From: an uncultured Nitrospira sp.
GTDB lineage: Bacteria > Nitrospirota > Nitrospiria > Nitrospirales > Nitrospiraceae
Direction of reading: 5' to 3'
Length of the DNA: 64,000 nt
Assembly (NCBI GenBank): GCA_902500715.1
Contig: CABVRO010000001.1
Location: 49,383-113,382, forward strand
Shown: positions 56,491-64,000 of the stretch, piece after piece
How positions within the stretch are numbered: the first letter of the stretch is position 1
How the letters are laid out: each line of letters starts with the position of its first letter
Notes under the pieces: model-generated
Told to the model about the DNA's origin: nothing
Seen by the model: the letters and a program-made list of their open reading frames with translations, nothing else
Database searches by the model: none
Program-made: the position numbers and the translations under genes

Positions 56491-56775
56491 ATGTTTGGTT
56501 CGTTTGGCTGGATGGAGCTGTTGCTGATTCTCATCATCGTCCTGATCATCTTCGGTGCGGGGAAAATTCCCCAGCTCGGTGAGGGATTAGGTAAAGCAAT
56601 CAAGGGGTTCAAGAAATCGGTTCACGAAGCGGATGCCATCGACGTGACGGCAAACGAGACGGAACCGGCCGCGGCTCAGCCGACGGCACAAATCCAGCAA
56701 ACCGGACAGCCGGCCACACCGCCGCCTGCGCAGCAGGCCGGTGCGGCTCCACCGCCACGGACGACGCAGGGGTAA
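56491..56775 (+). CDS. tatA: Sec-independent protein translocase TatA
   Basis: A 94-residue protein with the TatA layout: a short N-terminal helix ([15 protein letters not shown]), the amphipathic [19 protein letters not shown], then a flexible tail. The tail is rich in Ala, Pro and Gln. AAGGAG lies 11 bases upstream of the ATG. It precedes a second Tat protein; no tatC is in the window. Confidence 0.93.
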   Translation: MFGSFGWMELLLILIIVLIIFGAGKIPQLGEGLGKAIKGFKKSVHEADAIDVTANETEPAAAQPTAQIQQTGQPATPPPAQQAGAAPPPRTTQG

Positions 56776-56869
56776 CTTGCGAAACTGAGGATGCAGACCG
56801 AATGACGGCGATGTGACCTCGGAGTCCCGCCGCTCGGTCTTCAGTACACCCCCCTCAGTATGGAACACC

Positions 56870-57169
56870 ATGTTCGGTCTTGGCGCTGGTGAAATTCTCA
56901 TAATCCTGGTCATTGCGTTCCTGCTCTTCGGGCCCAAGCAGTTGCCTGAGATCGGGCGTCAGGTGGGCAAGGCCGTGAAAGGATTTAAAGAAACGGCGGA
57001 CGATCTGAAGAAGACGGTTGAGCCGGAGCTCAACATGATTCAGCAGGAAATGAAAATGGTGGAGCAGGATTTCGAGTCGTCGATGAAGGAAGCGGAAGAA
57101 CAGATTAACCATGCAACATCGGGCGTAGAGCACGGGGCAGAGGAATCGGGTTTGCCCAAGCAGGCCTAA
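56870..57169 (+). CDS. Second TatA/TatB-type translocase subunit
   Basis: A 99-residue TatA/B-like protein, MFGLGAGEILIILVIAFLLF then GPKQLPEIGRQVGKAVKGFK and a charged helical tail (EPELNMIQQEMKMVEQDFES). The start at 56870 is preferred to a GTG at 56813 because it begins at the conserved residue. The longer acidic tail makes TatB possible. TatA and TatB-type genes side by side suggest a functional Tat site. Confidence 0.85.
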   Translation: MFGLGAGEILIILVIAFLLFGPKQLPEIGRQVGKAVKGFKETADDLKKTVEPELNMIQQEMKMVEQDFESSMKEAEEQINHATSGVEHGAEESGLPKQA

Positions 57170-57421
57170 TACCATTTCATATCCGCTCTACGGCTGTGAA
57201 GGGAGGTGACCACAGCAACAATACAAGACCTTACGGTGTGAGGAGCTCGTTTCAGGATTGAAGCGAGGATTGGGATCGAATGGTGGGCACCATTCAGGTT
57301 CGAGCATCCCGACATCACGCACCAAGTGGGCTTTGTAGTGCAATAGCGGTTGGATGTACAGGCGGCACCCGGCGTGAATGGGTACACAACGGGTTGCCAT
57401 CCAATTCACAGGAGGAACGCT
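57170..57421 (+). other. Spacer before the porin gene
   Basis: About 250 bases without a gene. AGGAGG at about 57410 supports the porin start. I found no clear promoter or terminator. Confidence 0.35.
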
Positions 57422-59098
57422 ATGAAACGCATCCATGGACGGATGAGATGGGGCCGGCTGGCTGCCATCTTTGGCGCTGCGGCAGTAACGGCTCTGCAGT
57501 GTCTGACGGTCCCGGCCTTTGCCGGATTCGAACTTCCCCCGGGCGAACGCATCACGAATCTTCCCGCCATTCCTCGTAACATGCCGCAGAAAGAAGCGTA
57601 CGAACTGTACGATCCGGTCATCGGCCGGAACTTCGACATCAAGAATCTCTGGATGCGAGCCGATCTGCGTGTGCGTCCGGAAATGCGTAACAACACCTGC
57701 TTCGGTGGCGGAATGGGTGCCGGAGGTGCGTGTAACACGTTCGGTGGCGCGAATGCGCGTGGGGTTGCCCCCAACGTGAATAACAACGGCAACAAAGGCA
57801 ACGATTTTTTCGTGCAACAGTGGATGCGCTTGGGAATCGGGTATGACCTGTCCCCGGACGTGAATTTCTATGTGGAAATCATCGACAGTGCCACCTGGGG
57901 CGGTAACGGCAGCGCCGTCAATGCCGGCAACGGCGGTGATCCCCTGACCCATAACGGCGCCAGCGCCGGCGGGGCCGGCAACGGCGGCCGTCTGGGTGTA
58001 CGTGCCGCTTACATGTTAATCAGGAATGTGGCTGATATTCAGGGCCTGAGCCTGAAGGTTGGACGTCAATATGTGATTTTCGGCAACCATTCGCTGTTCG
58101 GCCACTTCGATTGGGCCAACACGGGTTATTCACATGACGGCGTGATGTTCGCCTACCAGACCAAGAACTGGGACAGTTACTTCGGCTGGTTCCGGAATTC
58201 GGAAAGCGATCTTGGTCAAGCGGCCCCGGTTGGGAGCGGTGCAGCGAATATCGCCGGCACCGGCGGTCAGGATGCGCAACGCGATGCCGACATGTTCATT
58301 TTCTACAACCAGATCAAGATGGTGCCTGGAATGCTCATCGAGCCATTCTATGTGTTGTACCAGAACCGCTATGGATCAGCGGACAACGCAGCACAGGGGT
58401 TGGGCACCGCTAAGCACTCCAACCAGACCCGGCACATGATTGGAAACCGGATCGAAGTGCGCAAGGGCGGGTTCGATTTCAGCAACGAAACTGCCTGGCA
58501 GTTCGGCCAAATGGGTCAGGCAGGAGCTTGCCAAGGCGAACAGAAATGTTTGCACATCAATGCCTGGGCGACCAGAAACTGGATCGGGTACACGTTCTAC
58601 GACACGGCGTGGAAGACCCGTATCGCATTTAATCTCGATTACGCCTCCGGCGACAGCCGGAACAATACCTGCGGTGCAACGGCTGGTTCTTGTAAGACAG
58701 CGAATACCTTTGAAAACTTCTTCCCGACGAACCACATCCACATGGGCTACATGGACGTGCAAGCGTGGAAGAACATGCTCTCACCGTCCGTCAACTTGCA
58801 GGCTCGTCCTTCCGCTCGTGACCATATTGAATTGTGGTACACGAACCTGAACCTCGCCAACTCCAAGGATTGTTGGTATCGAGGGGCTCAGGGTTGCTAC
58901 GTCTTCTCGAATGCCAACAATACCAAGACGCACATCGGCGACGAAATCGACGTCAGCTACACCAGAATGTTTGCCGACGGCAAGGTCGCGTTGCAGACCA
59001 CCTATGGCACGATTTTCAGCGGTGGCTATCTGACCAGCACCCTGAACCAGACGCAAAATCAGCACTGGGCCTATGTGTCATTGTGGATGAACTTCTAA
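57422..59098 (+). CDS. Alginate-export-type outer-membrane porin
   Basis: A 558-residue protein with a signal peptide (about 1-34, ending VPAFA) and alternating beta strands, ending in a C-terminal Phe (WAYVSLWMNF) typical of outer-membrane barrels. It resembles AlgE-like porins (Alginate_exp family), seen by the WMRADLRVRPEMR start and GLSLKVGRQYVIFGN. Glycine/asparagine-rich inserts follow residue 90. The substrate is unknown; alginate genes are absent. GAGGAACG before the ATG fits. Confidence 0.82.
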   Translation: MKRIHGRMRWGRLAAIFGAAAVTALQCLTVPAFAGFELPPGERITNLPAIPRNMPQKEAYELYDPVIGRNFDIKNLWMRADLRVRPEMRNNTCFGGGMGAGGACNTFGGANARGVAPNVNNNGNKGNDFFVQQWMRLGIGYDLSPDVNFYVEIIDSATWGGNGSAVNAGNGGDPLTHNGASAGGAGNGGRLGVRAAYMLIRNVADIQGLSLKVGRQYVIFGNHSLFGHFDWANTGYSHDGVMFAYQTKNWDSYFGWFRNSESDLGQAAPVGSGAANIAGTGGQDAQRDADMFIFYNQIKMVPGMLIEPFYVLYQNRYGSADNAAQGLGTAKHSNQTRHMIGNRIEVRKGGFDFSNETAWQFGQMGQAGACQGEQKCLHINAWATRNWIGYTFYDTAWKTRIAFNLDYASGDSRNNTCGATAGSCKTANTFENFFPTNHIHMGYMDVQAWKNMLSPSVNLQARPSARDHIELWYTNLNLANSKDCWYRGAQGCYVFSNANNTKTHIGDEIDVSYTRMFADGKVALQTTYGTIFSGGYLTSTLNQTQNQHWAYVSLWMNF

Positions 59099-59118
59099 GG
59101 AGAAGCTTTGAGCTCATT

Positions 59119-59158
59119 GCTGTCAGCCATCAGCTGCTGAGTGCCGCAGGCTGATAGC
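59119..59158 (+). promoter_or_regulatory. Hairpin between the porin and the small secreted gene
   Basis: GCTGTCAGCC pairs with GGCTGATAGC over 10 positions, with one G-T pair and a 20-base loop. No T-run follows, so it may protect the porin mRNA's 3' end or lower expression of the next gene. Confidence 0.4.
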
Positions 59159-59182
59159 GAAAGCAAGACAAAGGAGATCATA

Positions 59183-59611
59183 ATGAAAAAACTCATGTTC
59201 GTAACGCTGGGCGTCGCAGCGTTGGCGATCGGTAGCCAGCCGGTCACCGCGCAGGCTCAGGTCGCGGATGCGATTCAAGCAGTGAACGATGCCATCGTCG
59301 AGTTGACGGATGCGCCTGGTCTCGGCAAGCGGACGACCGTCGACCTGATGAAGCGATGGGGGGCCGACCGGTCCGTGATCGATAGTGCTACGGCAAAACT
59401 GCAGGACGGGCTCAGCAAGGCCCAGTCCGGCGGCGTCGGCGCCGATGCCATGCGTCAGTTAAGACTGGCAGTGGATTACGGCAAGGCTCGCTTGCACAAA
59501 GAAGCTCGATTGTCCGCACAGGGGGCTCTTCGGCACCTGTGCGTGGCGAATCAAGATCAAGGTCCCGGATGCGACACGGTGCCGAAGTTCGGCAGCTACA
59601 CTGCGCCGTAG
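59183..59611 (+). CDS. Small exported helical protein
   Basis: A 142-residue protein with a signal peptide (LMFVTLGVAALAIG ... VTAQAQ) and a mostly alpha-helical, charged remainder. Two C-terminal cysteines (HLCVANQ and GPGCDTV) may form a disulfide. The AAGGAGAT site fixes the ATG at 59183. It follows the porin by 84 bases, so both may work at the outer membrane. The family is not recognised. Confidence 0.7.
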   Translation: MKKLMFVTLGVAALAIGSQPVTAQAQVADAIQAVNDAIVELTDAPGLGKRTTVDLMKRWGADRSVIDSATAKLQDGLSKAQSGGVGADAMRQLRLAVDYGKARLHKEARLSAQGALRHLCVANQDQGPGCDTVPKFGSYTAP

Positions 59612-59670
59612 AATGAGTCGACCGACATAAAGCGAGGCGTGAGGGAGATCCCCTGCCTGTCTCGAAGCGT

Positions 59671-59709
59671 GAAGCCCCGCCGGGTGATCCCCGGCGGGGC
59701 TTCATTTTT
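59671..59709 (+). terminator. Strong intrinsic terminator
   Basis: A perfect 14-bp stem, GAAGCCCCGCCGGG and CCCGGCGGGGCTTC, with a 5-base loop, followed by ATTTTT. It ends the porin unit. Confidence 0.92.
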
Positions 59710-59751
59710 CCTGCAGCGGTGGTTGCAGCGGCTTATGGTGAGAGCGCCGGC

Positions 59752-59781
59752 TTGCCCGCAGTCTGTCGATCGTCTTATACT
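59752..59781 (+). promoter_or_regulatory. Probable recQ promoter
   Basis: TTGCCC at 59752-59757 (4/6), an 18-base spacer and TATACT (5/6) at 59776-59781. It is about 50 bases before the recQ start. Confidence 0.5.
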
Positions 59782-59829
59782 CGGCACACTCGTCATCATC
59801 ATCACCGTTCGTGCGTTTCTTTCCTCACC

Positions 59830-61692
59830 GTGGACGATCTGAATACACAGCTGAGCCGGACATTCGGGTTTTCGGCCTTCCGCGCGGGTCAGCGCGAAGT
59901 CATGGAAGCCGTGCTGGCCCGTCGCGATGCCATGGCGGTCATGCCGACCGGCCAGGGCAAGTCGCTCTGCTACCAGCTTCCCGCCACCCTGTTGCCCGGG
60001 GTGACGCTGGTGATTTCTCCGCTCATCGCGTTAATGCAGGATCAAGTCAATAGTTTGAAGGCGCGGGGGATTGCTGCTGCGGCGTTCCACTCCGGGCTTT
60101 CTGAGCAGGAGCGGGATCGAGTGGTGTTGGATCTCAAGCTGCGCCGGTTACAGTTGCTCTATCTCGCTCCGGAGCGGATGCAGCACGAGCGGTTTCTCCG
60201 GCTGCTACGCTCGCTGTGGGTGTCGTTACTCGTCGTCGACGAAGCGCATTGTATTTCCCAGTGGGGGCACGATTTCCGCCCCGACTATCTGAACATCGGC
60301 CGGTTGCGCCGGGAACTCGAGAATCCCCCTTGCCTTGCCTTGACGGCTACGGCGACCGCGCGTGTGCAGGCGGATTTGTGCGATCGACTGTCGCTCCGGG
60401 ACCCGCTTCGCTTGGTGACCGGCTTTCGACGGTCTAACCTCGCGTTGTCTGTCCGCCTCTGCCGCTCCCGCCAGGACAAGCTCGCGACAGTGGATCGTGT
60501 GGCGCGTGAATACGAAACGGGCACCATTCTGATCTATTGCGCTACGCGCCGAGCGGTGGAGGAGGTGGCGGCCTGCCTGGGGCAGTCGCAGTCGTCCGTC
60601 GGGTATTATCACGCCGGCCTGTCGGATGAAGAGCGGCGGAAGGTGCATGACCAATTTCGGGTGGGAACGGTAAGGATTCTGGCGGCGACCAATGCGTTCG
60701 GCATGGGGATCGATAAGTCGGATGTCCGACTGGTGGTGCATTTCGATATTCCGGGAAGCCTGGAGGCCTATTATCAGGAAGTGGGTCGGGCGGGGCGCGA
60801 TGGCCGACCTGCCGCCTGTCTGCTGCTGTTTCATGAACGGGATGTGGCTACCCAGGAATACTTCATTCAGCAAGCGTCGAAAGAATCCGGTAGTTCGGTA
60901 CGCGCCGATCGCATGAAGACCTTGCTGCAGGACTTGCTGGACTATGTGTCGGTGCCGACCTGTCGGCAACTCGCCATTCTCGACTACTTCAGCGATGAGG
61001 CCGAACGGGCCCTTGGGCCCTGCGGGCTTTGTGATCGTTGCGTGGTGACGCCACAGCCCAGTGCGCACGTTGTCGGCGATGAGGCCTCCTGCGCGAAGGC
61101 TGTCCTGGCGGCGGTCTCCTGGTGTATGGGCCGATTCGGTGTGAGCCGAATTGTCGACATGCTCCGCGGGAGTCGATCGAAGGCGCTGCTCACCTATGGG
61201 GCCGAAGAGTGTCCGGGGTATGGAGGCTATCACGCATGCTCGAAGACGGCGTTGACTCGTCTGGTGAAAGCCCTGATCGATGCGGGATATCTGCAAGTGG
61301 AAGGACTGGAGTACCCCACGCTCGATCTGACGCGGAAGGGCCAGGAGGTGTTGAAAGGACTCGCTCCTCTGCTATTGAGCGAGCAGGCTGGTGATCCGGC
61401 AGCGTCGGCGTTAAAACCGCAAGGGAGCGGGCGAGGTAGCTCAATGGCCCCTCTGCATGCCGCCTCAGCCGACCCGCAGCTCTTTGAACGGCTTCGTCAA
61501 CTCCGACGTGAGCTCGCCGAGGAAGAAGGGGTCGCGCCGTTTGTTATTTTTCACGACAAGACCCTTCGGAACATCGCCGGATACAAACCCGTGACGCTTG
61601 CCGCCTTGCTGGAGATTCCCGGAATCGGTGAGGTCAAGGTGGAGCGGTATGGCCGCCGAGTGCTGGGCGTGGTGAACGAGGCCTGCGACTAA
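59830..61692 (+). CDS. recQ: ATP-dependent DNA helicase RecQ
   Basis: A 620-residue superfamily 2 helicase. MPTGQGKS is Walker A, VVDEAHCISQWGHDFRPDY the DEAH box, followed by TATATA and YYQEVGRAGRDG. A zinc-binding RQC domain with CGLCDRC and a C-terminal HRDC domain (about 555-620, FHDKTLRNIAGYKP) complete the classic layout. GTG 59830 is chosen over an upstream frame, where the extra residues have no family match. Confidence 0.94.
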   Translation: MDDLNTQLSRTFGFSAFRAGQREVMEAVLARRDAMAVMPTGQGKSLCYQLPATLLPGVTLVISPLIALMQDQVNSLKARGIAAAAFHSGLSEQERDRVVLDLKLRRLQLLYLAPERMQHERFLRLLRSLWVSLLVVDEAHCISQWGHDFRPDYLNIGRLRRELENPPCLALTATATARVQADLCDRLSLRDPLRLVTGFRRSNLALSVRLCRSRQDKLATVDRVAREYETGTILIYCATRRAVEEVAACLGQSQSSVGYYHAGLSDEERRKVHDQFRVGTVRILAATNAFGMGIDKSDVRLVVHFDIPGSLEAYYQEVGRAGRDGRPAACLLLFHERDVATQEYFIQQASKESGSSVRADRMKTLLQDLLDYVSVPTCRQLAILDYFSDEAERALGPCGLCDRCVVTPQPSAHVVGDEASCAKAVLAAVSWCMGRFGVSRIVDMLRGSRSKALLTYGAEECPGYGGYHACSKTALTRLVKALIDAGYLQVEGLEYPTLDLTRKGQEVLKGLAPLLLSEQAGDPAASALKPQGSGRGSSMAPLHAASADPQLFERLRQLRRELAEEEGVAPFVIFHDKTLRNIAGYKPVTLAALLEIPGIGEVKVERYGRRVLGVVNEACD

Positions 61693-61771
61693 GCCGTCTT
61701 CTAGGGATTGTCTGAAGACACCCTCCGATGCCATGTTGCCGGGGAGGAACGATTTCATAGCCGTGTGGCTA

Positions 61772-62392
61772 TTATTCTCTCAAATTCCCTGCCTTTCGAA
61801 ATTGCGCCTGCAGTTCGGCATACGTGTTCGTCACCGGAAACTGAGGGAACTCTTTCGGGAGATGGTCCGGGGGGCGAAAAAAGAATCCGGCGTGAGCCTC
61901 TCCTAGCATGGCGGTGTCGTTGTAGGCGTCTCCGGCCGCCATGACACGAAAATTGAGATTTTTCAACGCGGCCACCGCATGTTTTTTCTGGTTCGGCTGG
62001 CGGAGTTTGTAGTTGACGATCCTGCCGGTCGGTCCAATCTCCAGTTGATTGCAGAAAATCGTCGGATATCCGAGCTGCCGCATCAAGGGAAGCGCGAATT
62101 CATAAAACGTATCAGATAGAATAATGACCTGTGTCCGTTCCCGAAGCCAGGCCATGAATTCGGCTGCGCCTTCCATCGGCCCCATGGCGTCGATCACGGA
62201 TTGAATGTCCGCCAGGGTCAGGCCATGCTGATCCAGAATGCTCAAGCGGCGTGTCATCAGGGCATCGTAGTCCGGCATCTCACGGGTGGTGATCTTGAGC
62301 TCTTCGATGCCGGTCTTGATGGCAACGTTCACCCAAATTTCAGGCACCAGCACGCCCTCAAGGTCCAGACACACGATCACGGGGTTCTGCAT
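61772..62392 (-). CDS. thrH: Phosphoserine phosphatase / homoserine phosphotransferase ThrH
   Basis: A 206-residue HAD-superfamily protein. The DLEGVLVPEIW start (nucleophile D10 with E12 in place of the second Asp), LSDTFYEFALPLMRQLG and AAGDAYNDTAML closely follow the Pseudomonas ThrH pattern. ThrH hydrolyses phosphoserine and can pass the phosphate to homoserine, giving phosphohomoserine. This matters because no standard homoserine kinase lies in the threonine operon of this window. Confidence 0.92.
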   Translation of the reverse strand: MQNPVIVCLDLEGVLVPEIWVNVAIKTGIEELKITTREMPDYDALMTRRLSILDQHGLTLADIQSVIDAMGPMEGAAEFMAWLRERTQVIILSDTFYEFALPLMRQLGYPTIFCNQLEIGPTGRIVNYKLRQPNQKKHAVAALKNLNFRVMAAGDAYNDTAMLGEAHAGFFFRPPDHLPKEFPQFPVTNTYAELQAQFRKAGNLRE

Positions 62393-62475
62393 TCATCCTC
62401 CTGCGGGAATCGATGGGTAGTGAAAAGTGGGCTTCTCAGTAATTGGTAGTAATAGGGACAAACCAGCGGCCTGCC

Positions 62476-63273
62476 CTATCCCGCGTCACTACGACGGGCC
62501 TTTTCTTGACTGAGATACCGCCAGATCTTGTCCATGGCCTTCTCGAATAGTTCTGTACCGGCCCATTGGTTGGTCTGCTCTTCCTTATGCCGTCTGGCCC
62601 AATCGACGGCCAGCGGGAGCGGGATCAGCCTGGGAGCCGTTCCGGTCAGGTCAGCCCAGAGCAGACTCAGAGCCGTACTGAGGCGAACGGCGACGGGAAC
62701 CGGCTGGACGGTCTGTTTGGTCATCTCCTGACATTCTGTGGCCGGTGAGGTGACAGCGAGTTCCCGGCAAGCTGCTGGTCGATCGGTGTAAATGCTGCAG
62801 GTTTCGTTGTCGAGAAAGGGGCAGGGCATACGAAGCGCATAGTAGGCCCGGTTCAACGGCTCGATAGCCTCGTCATTCAACGGCTCGGAAGAATCGGCCA
62901 GCGAAGAGAGTTGTTTCAGGATCCCGGCGCGAGCCAGTTGTTGCTGGGCCAGGTCGAGTTTGGACAGCAGGCGATTCCGTTCATTCTGGTCCAGTTGGTC
63001 GATGGTGTTGGTGAGAGCAAAGGCCTCCGGCACCGAAATCGGCACGAGCATCCGGCAGCAGGCGGCGCAGCCCTTTTCGCACGAAATCCTCTGGCCGGCT
63101 TGGAGTAATCGGCGTTGTTCCAACGCCTGGGCTTCTCCTCCGAGACTGCGCATGAGTGGGAGAATCGCGGTGATCGGTATGAAGCTTGTCGGCACGCCTA
63201 CGGCAGTGCTGATTGCTCCGCTTGGAGTCTGTAGAGAGATTTCAAAGTGTTCAATGGTCGTGTGGTTACTCAC
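62476..63273 (-). CDS. YkgJ-type cysteine-cluster protein
   Basis: A 265-residue protein with SCEKGCAACCR and CPFLDNETCSIYTDRPAACRE, the pattern of the YkgJ/CxxCxxCC family, which is thought to bind zinc or an iron-sulfur cluster. The start at GTG 63273 is used because family sequence begins after it; the open frame extends to 63561. The role is unknown. Confidence 0.8.
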   Translation of the reverse strand: MSNHTTIEHFEISLQTPSGAISTAVGVPTSFIPITAILPLMRSLGGEAQALEQRRLLQAGQRISCEKGCAACCRMLVPISVPEAFALTNTIDQLDQNERNRLLSKLDLAQQQLARAGILKQLSSLADSSEPLNDEAIEPLNRAYYALRMPCPFLDNETCSIYTDRPAACRELAVTSPATECQEMTKQTVQPVPVAVRLSTALSLLWADLTGTAPRLIPLPLAVDWARRHKEEQTNQWAGTELFEKAMDKIWRYLSQEKARRSDAG

Positions 63274-63432
63274 GGGTACCCATCTTTGAGTCCGAACGGG
63301 AGTCAGCTGTAGGTGGCATTTGTGCCATCCCGCGAAGCCACTATCATAGAGAACCTCAGAATCAGTGGTCAACCAACGCCTCATCGCCGTCGGCCTTGCT
63401 CCGGGAAGACCGTTACAGCTACTCTGTCGTCG

Positions 63433-63804
63433 ATGCGTTTGTCCGGCCACATCATCGGATTGCTGAAAGAATACATGCGGGATCTTGTCGAGCAAGCGCG
63501 GCAGGAGTCGCAGGCTCAAGAGGCGTTCGGCTTCTCGGCACCTCCGTACCAGCCGGACCATGCCATCGCCGATTTACTGGCTATTTTAGATGACCGCATC
63601 GAATCGGAAGGGGTGCAGGTTGGGTTGCCCATTGAGTTTTTGCACGAGATGTGGCGGCGCTGCAACGAAGCGCGCAGTGAGATCACCGATCGTGTGTGGC
63701 TCGAGAGCAATCTCGGCCCCGCTGGTCCTTCCAAGGCTCGTGTTCGTGAGCTGACCTACGCCTCTGTGATTGAGGGCCTTGAGCGTGAGTCCTCCGGCGA
63801 GTAA
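63433..63804 (+). CDS. Small protein of unknown function
   Basis: A 123-residue helical protein starting RLSGHIIGLLKEYMRDLVEQ, with an LPIEFLHEMWRRCNEAR segment. ATG 63433 begins the protein-like part; no ribosome site is clear. I do not recognise a family. Confidence 0.5.
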   Translation: MRLSGHIIGLLKEYMRDLVEQARQESQAQEAFGFSAPPYQPDHAIADLLAILDDRIESEGVQVGLPIEFLHEMWRRCNEARSEITDRVWLESNLGPAGPSKARVRELTYASVIEGLERESSGE

Positions 63805-63899
63805 TCCGGACGAACGAGCGTATCCCGTCGCACAGCTACAGGCTTCGATGTGTTTGATTGTATTGTGTGGAGTCTCGGCAGGCTCGTGACTCGGGGATC

Positions 63900-64000
63900 C
63901 TACAGTTTTCCGGCAAGCCCATAGAGAATGATCCCTGCCACTTCATCGACGGCTTGGGTGGTGATGAGCAGGGCCTTGGCTGTGGGAAGGAAGTCAAAGA
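63900..64000 (-). CDS. 3' end of a minus-strand gene, cut by the window
   Basis: Reading the minus strand in from the window edge gives an open frame of 32 codons ending in TAG at 63900-63902, with the tail TAKALLITTQAVDEVAGIIL then YGLAGKL. The sequence looks coding, but no family can be named from so little. Confidence 0.5.
   Translation of the reverse strand, partial: FDFLPTAKALLITTQAVDEVAGIILYGLAGKL

Noticed and set aside
1..64000. CRISPR arrays, prophage or insertion-sequence genes
   Set aside because: No array of direct repeats with spacers, no integrase and no transposase motif was found.

Overview
The window looks like a piece of a GC-rich, Gram-negative chromosome, most likely from Nitrospira (phylum Nitrospirota). 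This is an inference from the mix of genes: citramalate synthase, an alginate-export-type porin, a ThrH phosphotransferase, type IV pilus clusters, lipid-A-type glycosyltransferases, and a structured intergenic repeat of a kind I associate with Nitrospira. No ribosomal RNA or marker gene here proves it. Coding density is high, many genes overlap by 1-14 bases, and SD-type ribosome sites are common. I saw no insertion sequence, prophage, plasmid origin or CRISPR array.

Layout. 1-5293: the end of rpsO, then pnp and an M16 peptidase, then two small secreted proteins of unknown function between a promoter and a terminator. 5336-11254 (minus strand): mutS, a LapA-like membrane protein, tsaE, the NAD(P)H-hydrate repair enzyme and pdxJ. 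11456-19394: one long plus-strand operon for aspartate-family and branched-chain amino acids (aminotransferase, hom, thrC, an ApgM-like protein, lysC, cimA). 19540-24181: ihfA, a MerR regulator, tRNA-Pro(GGG), surE, dedA, cysS and rlmB. 24200-39948: a LuxR-type HTH protein, then prepilin peptidase and two separate minor-pilin sets (fimT/pilV/pilW/pilX types). The first set ends in a PilB/GspE-like ATPase; the second ends in a large PilY1 and a lipoprotein. 40065-43540: phoH, ybeY, ftsY and a double-receiver response regulator. 43574-47965: a tightly coupled M1-type peptidase, TolB-like propeller protein and PAP2 phosphatase. 47974-54544 (minus): a three-gene lipid/sugar-modification operon, an ABC exporter with a badly degraded ATPase domain, a repeat element, a TauE/SafE permease and a secreted protein. 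54732-61692: a MidA-like methyltransferase, two TatA/B proteins, a porin, a small secreted protein and recQ. 61772-64000: thrH, a YkgJ-type cysteine-cluster protein, a small unknown gene and a truncated minus-strand gene.

How the genes fit together. The amino-acid operon carries aspartate kinase, homoserine dehydrogenase and threonine synthase but no ordinary homoserine kinase. The ApgM-like gene sits where one would be expected, yet it has lost several metal-ligand motifs; ThrH, encoded 45 kb away, is a second candidate for making phosphohomoserine. The two minor-pilin sets, the peptidase that processes them, the ATPase and PilY1 form a type IV pilus region. The ABC exporter gene has a predicted promoter, and its ribosome-binding site lies inside a perfect 10-bp hairpin; with its degenerate ATP site this is the most unusual locus in the window.

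Limits: all calls come from reading sequence and recalling family motifs; no database search or structure prediction was run. Start codons are uncertain where noted.
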